A stretch of 64,000 nucleotides of DNA from Sulfitobacter alexandrii (lineage in GTDB: Bacteria; Pseudomonadota; Alphaproteobacteria; Rhodobacterales; Rhodobacteraceae). The stretch spans positions 2,542,001 through 2,606,000 of the forward strand of contig NZ_CP018076.1 of NCBI RefSeq assembly GCF_001886735.1. The letters are read 5' to 3'. The translations under genes were made by a program, and so were the position numbers. Of the stretch, positions 38,629-46,366 are shown in pieces. Within the stretch, counting starts at the first letter, position 1; each line of letters starts with the position of its first letter. The notes under the pieces are model-generated. The model saw only the letters and a list, made by a program, of their open reading frames with translations, had not been told where the DNA came from and did not search any database.

Positions 38629-38683
38629 CGTTTCCGCCTTCTGTCCATATGCCGGCCCGGCGGCGACGCCGAACCCTTCCGCG

Positions 38684-39337
38684 TCAAAATTCGAAGGCCA
38701 CTTCGCGCTCGAAGCCGGGCAAGACCGGTGCCGCCGCATTGAACGCCATGCGCCAGCTCAAGTCGGTTCCGTACTTGCGGCCCAGGCGCACCTCTCCCAG
38801 TTGTCCGATCATGAACAGCGCGCAGATACGCCCGCCCTCCTTCAACTGGTCGATCAACACCTGCGGGATTTGCTGCACCCCGCCCTGCAGGATGATCGCG
38901 TCGTAGGGGCCATGCTGTCCCGCCCCTTCGGCAAGCGGCCCGACATGCACGATCGCATTGTCCGCCCCGGCAGCGATCAGCGCTTCTTGCGCTTCGTGTG
39001 CCATCGTCTCGTCTTCTTCGACCGTCACAACCGCTTCGGCCATGTGGGCGATCACGGCGGTGGAATAGCCCATGGCCCCGCCCACATCGAGCACGAGTTC
39101 GCCGTCGGTGACGGCAAGCGCGTCCAGCATCTTGGCCAGCGTGCGCGGATCCAGCAGCACACGCCCTTGCCCGAGATCTAGGTTCTCGCCCAGGTAGGCT
39201 GCCTCGCGTTGCGCGGAGGGCACGAAATCCTCTCTCGGCACTGTCAGCATCGCCTCGATGATCGGAAACTTGGTCACGTCCGACGGACGGACCTGCGTAT
39301 CGACCATCATGGTCCGGCGCGTGGCGAAATCGATCAT
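38684..39337 (-). CDS. pcm: protein-L-isoaspartate O-methyltransferase
   Basis: A 217-residue SAM-dependent methyltransferase that starts repair of isoaspartyl residues. The SAM motif I reads VLDVGGAMGYSTAVIA, preceded by the family RVLLDPRTLAKMLDAL segment, with VVTVEEDETMA and NAIVHVGPLAEG after. The usual motif is DVGTGSGY; here GAMGY, a variation also seen in related alphaproteobacterial proteins. Upstream of tolC. Confidence 0.88.
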   Translation of the reverse strand: MIDFATRRTMMVDTQVRPSDVTKFPIIEAMLTVPREDFVPSAQREAAYLGENLDLGQGRVLLDPRTLAKMLDALAVTDGELVLDVGGAMGYSTAVIAHMAEAVVTVEEDETMAHEAQEALIAAGADNAIVHVGPLAEGAGQHGPYDAIILQGGVQQIPQVLIDQLKEGGRICALFMIGQLGEVRLGRKYGTDLSWRMAFNAAAPVLPGFEREVAFEF

Positions 39338-39479
39338 CAGCTAAACTCGTCTGTTCGGAATCTCTCGTACTCCGGTTTGCCACATCACCGGGGGCGCGGC
39401 AACGGCCCCACCCCCCTTTTCGGCCCTCGATGGGACTTGCAGGCGAAGATGTGATCGGATAGCAGTGCAACACCACGGC

Positions 39480-39553
39480 GGCGAGTTGGCGGAGTGGTGA
39501 CGCAGCGGATTGCAAATCCGTGTACACCGGTTCGATTCCGGTACTCGCCTCCA
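39480..39553 (+). tRNA. tRNA-Cys(GCA)
   Basis: A complete tRNA: acceptor GGCGAGT / ACTCGCC, anticodon loop with GCA (ATTGCAAAT), T-arm CCGG-TTCGATT-CCGG, discriminator T and encoded CCA (39551-39553). Its 3' 47 bases are the left copy of the att repeat, so the integrated element keeps the gene intact. Confidence 0.97.
39507..39553 (+). repeat. attL: 47-bp core repeat, 3' part of tRNA-Cys
   Basis: From GGATTGCAAATCC (anticodon stem-loop) through the T-arm to the CCA end, this segment is identical to 49692-49738. Flanking bases differ on both sides. Such a repeat is what a tyrosine integrase leaves after integration at a tRNA 3' end. Confidence 0.95.
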
Positions 39554-39600
39554 TTTATTTTCAATCATTTGCGTCTCACCCGTTCTTGCGCCTGTTGCGC

Positions 39601-39630
39601 CGTTTACAGGGGCGTTTACAGTTTTGTTCA
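39601..39630 (+). repeat. left integrase arm-type repeats
   Basis: Two copies of CGTTTACAG (39601-39609 and 39613-39621). The 22-bp stretch 39609-39630 matches 49649-49670 near the other end at 20 of 22 positions in the same orientation. They lie just inside attL, where Int arm-binding sites occur. Confidence 0.6.
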
Positions 39631-40680
39631 CGCTGCACCCCCTTTTGCATGCGCTAGCTTGACCAGGACAGCGTCGGTTTCGTCGGGCGATACGCGGGCG
39701 TAATGCTCGATCACGTTCGCCGCATAGCGGACAGACCAGCCCATGTGATTGGCGATCTCGGCAAGCGACAGGCCCGCATTCAGCAGACGGGTTGCGGCCG
39801 TGCCTCGGCAGTCCTGCAACCGCAGATCTTCTGACAATCCGGCCTTGCGCCGATAGCGCGTTACGGCGTTGGAAGCCGAACGAGCGGTCAATGCCTGACC
39901 TTTACCGCCAACCAGAATTAGCAGACGGTCGTCTGGTGTAGTGTCGATCACATTGGCCAGTTCTGGCGTAATCGGAATATGCGCTAGACGTTTCCGCTTG
40001 TCAGTTCGAACTCGGAGTCGTCTGCCCAATGGGGTCTTCTCAACCTGGGGCTTGGCAAGTTTCACCAAGTCAGCGGGACGCAGCCCAGTTTCACAGTCTG
40101 CGCAGAGAATGCGGCGGACCCACTCCGGTGCGACCGCGTTGAAGGCTTCCCGGTCGGCCGGGGTCCAGACGATTTCCGAGCGGTCCACCTCATAGATCCG
40201 GTGGAGCTTGTGGCAATGATGTTCGGACAACTTGCCCTCATCCACCGCCCAATTGAGAATGCGAACCGCGTGGGTGCCCGCCATATCGTGCTGCTTGGGT
40301 GAGTGCTTCCAGAGCGCCCGCCAAGCGTTCACCTCACCCCGTGCGCCGGGTTCCTCGAAGATGACGGCTGGCGCATCCTTGAAATGGTCCGCGAATCGCA
40401 GGCCCCATTTCCGAATGTCGGCGCGGGACCGTTCACCCTTGGGCATGGCGGTGCTGGAAAGGAAGTCATCCACCATTTGGGGCGTCGTGTAGTCGGCCGG
40501 TTTCGGACGCGCAGCGGCTTCCGCAAATGCCTGATAGAACGCGGGGTCGCTCGGCTTGCGGTGGTCATCTTCCCAGAATTTGGGACCGCCACGCCATGCA
40601 TAGAAGTGGAAGCGGCTCTTGCCATTCGCCAGCTTCCGCCGGACGCGGTGCACACCTTTGGGCAGATCAGCTTGCGGCAC
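39628..40680 (-). CDS. int: tyrosine recombinase (integrase)
   Basis: A 350-residue phage integrase. The C-terminal catalytic domain has Arg201 in CETGLRPADLVKLA, Lys in the RTDKRKR region, Arg292 in LQDCRGTAATRLL, Trp315 in NHMGWS and nucleophile Tyr327 in VIEHYAR. The first His of the HxxR motif is replaced by Gln289, an accepted variant. The N-terminal part holds arm- and core-binding domains. It probably starts at a GTG (40680) overlapping the end of the 68-aa gene. It integrates and, with a directionality factor, excises the element at tRNA-Cys. Confidence 0.95.
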   Translation of the reverse strand: MPQADLPKGVHRVRRKLANGKSRFHFYAWRGGPKFWEDDHRKPSDPAFYQAFAEAAARPKPADYTTPQMVDDFLSSTAMPKGERSRADIRKWGLRFADHFKDAPAVIFEEPGARGEVNAWRALWKHSPKQHDMAGTHAVRILNWAVDEGKLSEHHCHKLHRIYEVDRSEIVWTPADREAFNAVAPEWVRRILCADCETGLRPADLVKLAKPQVEKTPLGRRLRVRTDKRKRLAHIPITPELANVIDTTPDDRLLILVGGKGQALTARSASNAVTRYRRKAGLSEDLRLQDCRGTAATRLLNAGLSLAEIANHMGWSVRYAANVIEHYARVSPDETDAVLVKLAHAKGGAA

Positions 40681-40873
40681 GGCTTGCCCTCCACTTTTCG
40701 AGCGGGGTCATGTCCGGCTTGGCAGCATCGCCGCCCGTCCCGGCCGTGATCAGGAACCGCTTGCCGTCGGTGGTTTCCACGACGATGGAAACCTGATCAT
40801 AGCCCGCAGCCTTCGCGGCCTCGAAAGCGGGAGTCAGGTCGGATTTGCGGATTGCGGCGGGGCGGCGCTCCAT
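40667..40873 (-). CDS. 68-residue protein upstream of integrase, possible directionality factor
   Basis: A small protein with mixed charge (SDLTPAFEAAKAAGYDQVSI, VVETTDGKRFLITAG). It lies between the regulator (2 bases away) and int (14-base overlap), so the three form one leftward operon. Position fits an excisionase, but no HTH is evident. Similar small proteins occur before integrases in Rhodobacteraceae islands; function unproven. Confidence 0.6.
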   Translation of the reverse strand: MERRPAAIRKSDLTPAFEAAKAAGYDQVSIVVETTDGKRFLITAGTGGDAAKPDMTPLEKWRASRAAS

Positions 40874-40875
40874 CG

Positions 40876-41526
40876 TTATGCTTCCTCGGCCAGCCGGATC
40901 GCGGGTCGCGGCAAGCGGTCGATTATCAACTGAGCGAGCGCTCCCAGGCAGAAGAGCATGACCGGTCCTTGCACATAGGCTCCGCCGTACTCGATGTTTC
41001 CGAAGAACTCTTCGCCAAAATCTTCCTCATCATCGTGATAGAATTTCAGCGAACCGTCGGCCCAGATAACCAGCCAATTCGGCTGCTTCATCCCGGAGAT
41101 CCCGGCATAGCTTTCGGCTGCCCTTATCATCACCTCTTGGGTGCGAACCATCATGAGCATTTCGTCTTTGAAGTCAGGGCCGAGATGTTCCTTGAGGTGC
41201 ATAACCTCGGCTTCTGGAAGCTCGCCGACTTCTTTTCTGGCCCTTGCGTGAACTTCTGGCGCAAATGCCTTCTTGCTCCAGATCGCACTTTGAAAAATCG
41301 CCTGGGCGGCGTGACCGGCATAGGCCTTGGCGGCGTCTGGGGTCATGCCCCGCGAGACCAACATCTCCATCGCGAACATCAAGAGCAGGTCACGCAAGTT
41401 GTAACGCGCGTGTCCCACAGGCTTGGGAAGATAGTTTGCGCGTCGCCAGTTGCGAACCGTCGCCTGCTTGACCGCCGTGATCGCCTCGGCCTCGCTCGGG
41501 GTATATGTTTCCAATTCCAGTTTCAT
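40876..41526 (-). CDS. MerR-like winged-helix regulator of the element
   Basis: A 216-residue protein. The N-terminus is a MerR-type HTH (SEAEAITAVKQATVRNWRRA, then GHARYNLRDLLLMFAME); the rest is a charged domain with a hydrophobic tail. SD GAGG lies before the ATG at 41526. Its promoter region carries the paired GTAGNNCTAC palindromes, so it probably regulates its own operon, including int. No typical CI or Cro repressor is present elsewhere in the element, so this is the likely switch. Confidence 0.7.
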   Translation of the reverse strand: MKLELETYTPSEAEAITAVKQATVRNWRRANYLPKPVGHARYNLRDLLLMFAMEMLVSRGMTPDAAKAYAGHAAQAIFQSAIWSKKAFAPEVHARARKEVGELPEAEVMHLKEHLGPDFKDEMLMMVRTQEVMIRAAESYAGISGMKQPNWLVIWADGSLKFYHDDEEDFGEEFFGNIEYGGAYVQGPVMLFCLGALAQLIIDRLPRPAIRLAEEA

Positions 41527-41540
41527 CGGCCACACCTCAT

Positions 41541-41602
41541 TTCGTGTAGTGCTACGCGAAGGTGAAGTCTACGTCAAGACATTTCGCGTAGCGCTACACA
41601 TT
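41541..41602. promoter_or_regulatory. paired palindromic operators upstream of the element's regulator
   Basis: GTAGTGCTAC at 41546-41555 and the perfect palindrome GTAGCGCTAC at 41588-41597, each in a larger TTCGnGTAGnGCTACnC context. Their centres are 42 bp apart, which is four helical turns, so two dimers would bind on the same DNA face. They lie between the leftward regulator gene (start 41526) and the end of the Tat-protein gene. Confidence 0.75.
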
Positions 41603-41625
41603 TTGGCGGGCTTATCTTTTGCCGT

Positions 41626-42057
41626 TCAGACTGCCCCCGCTTTGAACTCACAGAACAGACACTTGCCTATCATCGAATGTTTGGCGAACTCCGCCAAAAA
41701 GCCTACCTCGATCCCGGATCGTTCCTGGCCAGCACGCAGCATGTCAAACACGGCCCAATTGAAGATTGCGGAGTAATTATGCTCGAGCATGTGACTCATG
41801 GCGAGGTGGGCGAAGTGGGAACCGGTATCGCAATCGGCCATGTAGTCACCAGAGGGTTCTACCGACCAGAAGATGCGAGGCGGTAGACCGGCCTGGCGCT
41901 CGGCGCGCGTAGTGTCGCGCACAAACGGTAGAGACAGGATCGGGTCAAGCTCGGCGGAAGCTTCCGGTCCGGCGAAGATCGGCGCGGGCAGTGTCAGAGC
42001 TGCGCCGGTGGCTGGAATTGCGGCAAGTACCGCGCGGCGGGTCACTTGGTTGTTCAT
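41626..42057 (-). CDS. Tat-signal protein of unknown function inside the satellite
   Basis: A 143-residue protein. The N-terminus carries a twin-arginine-like export signal (TRRAVLAAIPATGAALTLPA), then a short mature region with several aromatic and His residues (RIFWSVEPSGDYMADC, HFAHLAMSHMLEHNYSAIF) and a CLFC motif at the end. I do not recognise a family. It could be a lysogenic-conversion or superinfection-exclusion protein. Start ATG at 42057. Confidence 0.6.
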   Translation of the reverse strand: MNNQVTRRAVLAAIPATGAALTLPAPIFAGPEASAELDPILSLPFVRDTTRAERQAGLPPRIFWSVEPSGDYMADCDTGSHFAHLAMSHMLEHNYSAIFNWAVFDMLRAGQERSGIEVGFLAEFAKHSMIGKCLFCEFKAGAV

Positions 42058-42383
42058 GGTATCAGTCTCACAGTTTGGCTTGTCACGGCCGTGCCAGTGG
42101 CGGACTGGCGCCGGGGTGTTGACAACCTCCTGTGAGAGAGGCCGAACGTATTTCCGCAAGCGGTCTTGTATTTCGTTCGCACCCCGACATAATCCGTCGG
42201 CATACGAACCGCCGCCAAGCGGGTTCGTCATTCGACCGCCCTACGCGCCAACGTAGGAGCCTCGATCAGGTGATGCGGTCTATCACAGTCCGGGTTGTCA
42301 CGCCCACGGACACCTTTCACGAAAATGGATTTTGGTTCAAGCTCTACTTGGAGTTAGAAAACGGGAACGCTTGGAGTGAGGCT
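42058..42383. other. 326-bp stretch without a convincing gene, control region of the element
   Basis: Lies between the leftward Tat-protein gene and the rightward 82-aa gene. It must hold at least two promoters. An upstream extension of the rightward frame reaches 42273 but lacks an SD. No clear operator or RNA structure seen. Confidence 0.4.
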
Positions 42384-42632
42384 ATGGACCAGGACTACTT
42401 TGAAGATCGAATCGCGGGCCTTGAAGCCGAATTGTCAGAACTCAAAGATTTGACGATAAACATGGGTCGGGCACTAGCCGTTGCCTTGGGTGAAGTTGCT
42501 GAATCGAGTGGCGGTCATTCGTTCATGGGAGTCGGTGTCGAGCCTCATGAGGTCGGATTTAAGGATATCCAAGCTGTGCACGAAGCATTCAGAAGGGGCC
42601 AAGCGATTGGAAGGGCTTATAAAGATCAGTAG
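42384..42632 (+). CDS. 82-residue coiled-coil-start protein of the element
   Basis: The only rightward gene of the element. The ATG at 42384 has a double SD (GGAG, GAGG); a longer start at 42273 gives 119 residues but no SD. The protein begins with a coiled-coil-like helix (EDRIAGLEAELSELKD) followed by a Gly/Ser-rich region and a charged C-terminal helix. The stretch is AT-richer than its neighbours. Function unknown; a scaffold- or regulator-like role is only a guess. Confidence 0.5.
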   Translation: MDQDYFEDRIAGLEAELSELKDLTINMGRALAVALGEVAESSGGHSFMGVGVEPHEVGFKDIQAVHEAFRRGQAIGRAYKDQ

Positions 42633-42659
42633 GCAGGCCAGCGTCTTGCATGGCCTGCC
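42632..42659 (+). terminator. hairpin after the rightward small gene
   Basis: A 9-bp stem GGCAGGCCA / TGGCCTGCC with a 10-nt loop, starting at the last base of the TAG stop. No T run. It separates the rightward gene from the convergent end of the head operon. Confidence 0.5.
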
Positions 42660-42767
42660 CCACCGCTCACCGGCCCTGTAAGGTTAGGCCGCACGGCTGC
42701 CGGTGTTTTCCCACTACCGGCTAACGGGGGTGCTTAAGCTGGCATAAACAGCAAAGGCGCACCCTGC

Positions 42768-43832
42768 CTATCTCTCCCAATCCACCATGCGCATAGCCCC
42801 GGACACGTCGGCCGGGGCTATGTCGGCGGCTTTCGCCTCGGCCATCGTCTTGATGATCGCAGACAGCGCCCTCGCGCGTCCGCCAGCGTCGAAGGCTTGC
42901 AAGGGCCGGATCGTGTCAATCGTCACCTCGGTCCCGAGCTTGGCCGTCGCCTCATCCGCCAACAACGCGGCGATGGGTTGCAGCGTCCAGATTGCGAGCT
43001 GGCGTTGCGCCTCGCGGATCACGGGGCCGGTGGCCGCGCGGTTGAAAAATGACGGCAGGACACCATAGGCCATGCCGATTCCCTCGCGCGCCGCCGCCAG
43101 TGTCTCGTCAGTCATGCTCTTGGACAGGTCCGGCGAGAGCTGATCCGGCTTCTGGCCAATGGTCGGGTTCATGCCCGCCGCCGTCGCCTGGGCCACGCCC
43201 TCGATCACCAGCGTGGAGCCGCGCCGCCCCCGGAAGGCCCCGCGCATCGAGGCCATGTCATCGGCCCCGGTGTCCGGCAAGGGCACGATCTGCGAGCCGA
43301 GCGGAGCATTCTCGAACGTCTCCGCAAGCGCCGCCTCGACCGCGTGGAGCATCCCGCCCGTGAGGCTGGACCGGCGCAGCGGGGCGGTGCCGATCCACGG
43401 CGTCAGGTTGTCCGAGCCGATCCGCAGGTGCAGCACCTCGGCCGCAAGGGCCGTGACAGTGCGCCCGCCGCCCGCCTCGGGGATGGACAGGCGATAGGCG
43501 CGGGGCTTGCCGTCGCGGGTGGTCACGTCCCAATCCGTGGCCGGGACAAGCCCCAGCTCGGTGATCAGTAACACCGCCTCGCCGTTCAGCGCGGCCGCGC
43601 GCGCAATCATCGCCATCGTCTGCCGGGTCAGCAGGTCGGTGCCGGTCACGTCCGCCATTGCGAACCCGCCTTCCCAAAGGCTGACGCAGCTCTGCACCGT
43701 CGCCGTCAGCTCGGCCACGCCGCGCCGCCCGCTGATGAAGCTGTCCCGTGCCGCCATGACCTGGGCCGTGTAGCCCGATCCGCTCGACCGGGCCTCGATC
43801 GGGCGCAGCTTGTTCATGAGCCATCCGAGCAT
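42768..43832 (-). CDS. phage portal protein
   Basis: A 354-residue HK97-type portal. The start has an almost perfect SD (GGAGGTGATC) before the ATG at 43832, 2 bases past the protease stop. Family features are the N-terminal RPIEARSSGSGYTAQVMAAR, the VTGTDLL region, LRIGSDNLTPWIGTAPLRRS and a C-terminal GIGMAYGVLPSFFNRAATG with an alpha-helical stem. It forms the dodecameric DNA entry ring at one capsid vertex. Last gene of the head operon. Shorter than many HK97 portals, which may reflect a satellite-sized head. Confidence 0.9.
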   Translation of the reverse strand: MLGWLMNKLRPIEARSSGSGYTAQVMAARDSFISGRRGVAELTATVQSCVSLWEGGFAMADVTGTDLLTRQTMAMIARAAALNGEAVLLITELGLVPATDWDVTTRDGKPRAYRLSIPEAGGGRTVTALAAEVLHLRIGSDNLTPWIGTAPLRRSSLTGGMLHAVEAALAETFENAPLGSQIVPLPDTGADDMASMRGAFRGRRGSTLVIEGVAQATAAGMNPTIGQKPDQLSPDLSKSMTDETLAAAREGIGMAYGVLPSFFNRAATGPVIREAQRQLAIWTLQPIAALLADEATAKLGTEVTIDTIRPLQAFDAGGRARALSAIIKTMAEAKAADIAPADVSGAMRMVDWER

Positions 43833-43834
43833 GA

Positions 43835-44413
43835 TCACCTCCACCGGACTGCGGCGGGGCGGTGCGCCAGACGCTTGGCCACCTCGCCGATGGGTTGCCA
43901 GTTCCGGGCCTCGATCTGGGCTTGCGGATAAGCGGGTTTCGTGACGGCGCTGATCTCGATCAGGTCAGCCGCCTTGATGGTCCGCAGGATCGCCGTGCCG
44001 CGTTCCTCGACCGTCTCGCCGCCTGGCCGGACGCGGAAGCCGGGGGACAAGCCCCGCACCAGCCCGGCCGCATGGGCCGAGAGGAAGTCCCGGACATAGC
44101 TGACCTGGCCCATGTCGGCGCTGATCGTCGCCTCAACGGTCAGCGCGTCATCGGTTTCGGTCAGGGTCAGAGTGCCGGCCGAACGTGAGGCCAGCGGCTT
44201 GTTGAAGTCATGGCCGGACAGGAAATGCACGTCCTCGCCGCGCTCGATCCGATCCGCGAAGGCACGGGCTGCGATCACCTCACGACGCTCACGGCCCATG
44301 CCCACGCGCTCGGCCAGCACGGTTTCCCGGCCGTAGGGGAAAGTTGCCCGAAGGCGGATTTCTCCGCCCTCGGTGCGCAGCTCAAGGCTGCCGACATGAG
44401 CGCCCCAGAGCAT
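43835..44413 (-). CDS. HK97-family prohead protease
   Basis: A 192-residue U35-family serine protease. The catalytic His68 sits in GHDFNKPLAS and Ser123 in RGLSPGFRV. It removes the scaffolding delta domain of the capsid protein during maturation. ATG overlaps the capsid gene's TAA (TAATG). Ends 2 bases before the portal start. Confidence 0.9.
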   Translation of the reverse strand: MLWGAHVGSLELRTEGGEIRLRATFPYGRETVLAERVGMGRERREVIAARAFADRIERGEDVHFLSGHDFNKPLASRSAGTLTLTETDDALTVEATISADMGQVSYVRDFLSAHAAGLVRGLSPGFRVRPGGETVEERGTAILRTIKAADLIEISAVTKPAYPQAQIEARNWQPIGEVAKRLAHRPAAVRWR

Positions 44414-45687
44414 TACGCCCCCGCTTCCAGTTCGAGGCCGGTCAGCAGTTGGAGCTGGGCCGGGCGCGCCACGGTCACGTCCATGGTGGCAAGCGCGGTG
44501 ATCCGCAGCCCACCGGACTGTGCATCGCTGTAGGGGTCGCGGATCATGTCCACCGCGCCCCAGGCACCGATGAAGATTGGGGCCACGCCGCCCGCCGCGG
44601 TGGTCAGCAGTGCCTGGGTGGCCAGAGGATCGCCGGACGGCGCGGCAAGCGCATTGTTCGTCATGGCGATGTTAGCCGTGGGAAGGTTCTTCACCATGCG
44701 GTCCCATTGGGACACCGCCGTGCCGTCGATCAGCGCACCGTCCAGGAAGTCCCACAGCTCGGGACGGATCATCGCCCGCACCGCGTCCGGGGAGGCGGCG
44801 GCGTTCGCGGTCATGAACCGGGTGACGGCCGAGCGGAACGCCCCCCAGCTCGCCAGCGCGGTCACGGCCGTGGACGTGATGCCGTAGATCGCTGCGCCCG
44901 CGATGACGCCGAGTGGCTGGCCGTTGGCCCCCGTGCCTAGGAACGCCGCCTGATCCATCGCCGCGCCCATGGCCCCGCTCATGTCGCGCCGCACCGCCTG
45001 TTCCAGCGCCGCACCGGACTGCTTGAGCGTCTTGCGGGTGATCCGCATCTGAATGCCGAGGTTGTGATCCGGCGACATGGCACGGTCGGTCGTGGCATAG
45101 GTGGTCGGCCCGGCCACGTTCGCCGTCTCGCCGTCCGCCCAGCCCGCCGTGACGGCCGAGGTGGTCACCGGCCACTCCAACGCGCCCGCGTCGATGCTGA
45201 TCATCTGCGCCCCCATGCGCGCCGCCACGCTGTCCGGGAACAGCCGGTCGATGATGGGGCGCGTCTGGATCGGGTTCGGGGTGCCGCTGGCGACGGTCTC
45301 ACCAGCCCGGACTTCCAGCGCCTGCCACGGCACGGGAATGCCCCGGAAGCCGCCCGCGCTGCGCAGCTCGGACACGATCTCGGCCGTCTGGCCGTCCAGT
45401 TGCCGCCCCTCATCGAGGGCCAGCGCCACCTGGCGCAGCTCGAACCCGGCCATCAGCTCGGCCCATTCCTGCGCGGAGCGGGTTTCCAGCTCGCTGCCCG
45501 CGTCCCGGCGCTCGGTATCTTCCGCAATCAGGGCGGCGCGATACCGGGTTTCGTTGGCGCGGTATTCCTGATCCAGCGTTTCCATCTGGCGGATTTCGTC
45601 TTCGGACGGGGTTTCCTTGCCTGCCAGCTCGGCGAGGTTCTGGCGGATTTCGCTTTGCCGCCGTGCGATCTTCACAGATTCGAGCAT
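44413..45687 (-). CDS. HK97-fold major capsid protein
   Basis: A 424-residue capsid subunit. Residues about 1-75 form a charged coiled-coil delta domain (ARRQSEIRQNLAELAGKETP, then EDEIRQMETLDQEYRANETR) that acts as internal scaffold; the protease site probably lies in residues 95-130. The rest is the HK97 shell fold (GNARISIDAGALEWP-like strand, MRITRKTLKQSGAAL, GTGANGQPLG, and the C-terminal YSDAQSGGLRITAL). Its length and scaffold imply a self-sufficient head. SD AAGGAAAC is seen before the ATG. Confidence 0.92.
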   Translation of the reverse strand: MLESVKIARRQSEIRQNLAELAGKETPSEDEIRQMETLDQEYRANETRYRAALIAEDTERRDAGSELETRSAQEWAELMAGFELRQVALALDEGRQLDGQTAEIVSELRSAGGFRGIPVPWQALEVRAGETVASGTPNPIQTRPIIDRLFPDSVAARMGAQMISIDAGALEWPVTTSAVTAGWADGETANVAGPTTYATTDRAMSPDHNLGIQMRITRKTLKQSGAALEQAVRRDMSGAMGAAMDQAAFLGTGANGQPLGVIAGAAIYGITSTAVTALASWGAFRSAVTRFMTANAAASPDAVRAMIRPELWDFLDGALIDGTAVSQWDRMVKNLPTANIAMTNNALAAPSGDPLATQALLTTAAGGVAPIFIGAWGAVDMIRDPYSDAQSGGLRITALATMDVTVARPAQLQLLTGLELEAGA

Positions 45688-46028
45688 TGTTTGTTTCCTT
45701 TCTGCTCAACAGGGGTGTCGGGCCGCTCAAGCGACTCGACCATGTTCCGCCAATCCTGGCGGTCCTTTCGGGGCGGGGGATGCCCGCACTCGATCCGGGT
45801 TTTTCGGCTGTGGCAGCCTGGGCAAAGCGCCTGAAGGTTGCCGGGGTCATAGGACAGCTCGGGATGCGTTCTGACCGGCTTGATGTGGTCGACCTCGAGG
45901 CGGCCGCCGCAGCCGCAGGACCGGCAGCGGTAACGGTCCCGCTCAAGGATTTCCGCGCGCAGCGCCTTCCACCGCTTGGTGCGGGTGACGTGGCGGGAAT
46001 GCCGCTGATGTTCCTTGCGAACGCTCAC
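45672..46028 (-). CDS. HNH endonuclease of the packaging module
   Basis: A 118-residue HNH nuclease, similar in type to HK97 gp74. A GTG start (46028) overlaps the head-closure stop in a GTGA, and its end overlaps the capsid start by 16 bases. Zinc and catalytic residues: CRSCG (Cys35, Cys38), LEVDHIKP (His48), DPGNLQALCPGCHSRKT (Asn64, Cys69, Cys72, His73). In cos-type phages this protein assists terminase cleavage of the genome end. Confidence 0.9.
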   Translation of the reverse strand: MSVRKEHQRHSRHVTRTKRWKALRAEILERDRYRCRSCGCGGRLEVDHIKPVRTHPELSYDPGNLQALCPGCHSRKTRIECGHPPPRKDRQDWRNMVESLERPDTPVEQKGNKQCSNL

Positions 46029-46366
46029 GGTACGTCCCTCGCGTACGCCGTGATTTCGAGGAAGGCGCGCGTGTCCGGCACTTCCTTGATTCCGTCGATC
46101 TCGTAGACGACGCCCTCGTGCACGATCCTGTCGAAGCGAGTGATGCTGCGGCCGGAAGCGGTTGCCCGGATGACAAACCTTGTCACCAGCTTGTTGTCCC
46201 ATCGCCCCGCCATCATGCGCTCAGAGTCGGACACGTCGCGCCGGCGCGCGAAGATCGGAGCGCCCAGGTCACTCCAATCGTCCTCGAAGCCGCCTTGGCC
46301 GTCCGGGGTCTGCGTGGTCCGCTGAATTTGGATGCGGCGGTTGAGGTTTCCGGCGTTTAGAACCAT
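46025..46366 (-). CDS. head closure / head-tail adaptor protein
   Basis: A 113-residue beta-rich protein of the SPP1 gp16 / phi-type head-closure group (NLNRRIQIQRTTQTPDGQGG, WSDLGAPIFARRRDVSDSER, FVIRATASGRSITRFDRIVH). It caps the connector and gives the docking face for a tail. Kept in an element with no tail genes, it is the part expected to fit a helper's tail. Start at 46366 overlaps the terminase stop by 10 bases. Confidence 0.85.
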   Translation of the reverse strand: MVLNAGNLNRRIQIQRTTQTPDGQGGFEDDWSDLGAPIFARRRDVSDSERMMAGRWDNKLVTRFVIRATASGRSITRFDRIVHEGVVYEIDGIKEVPDTRAFLEITAYARDVP

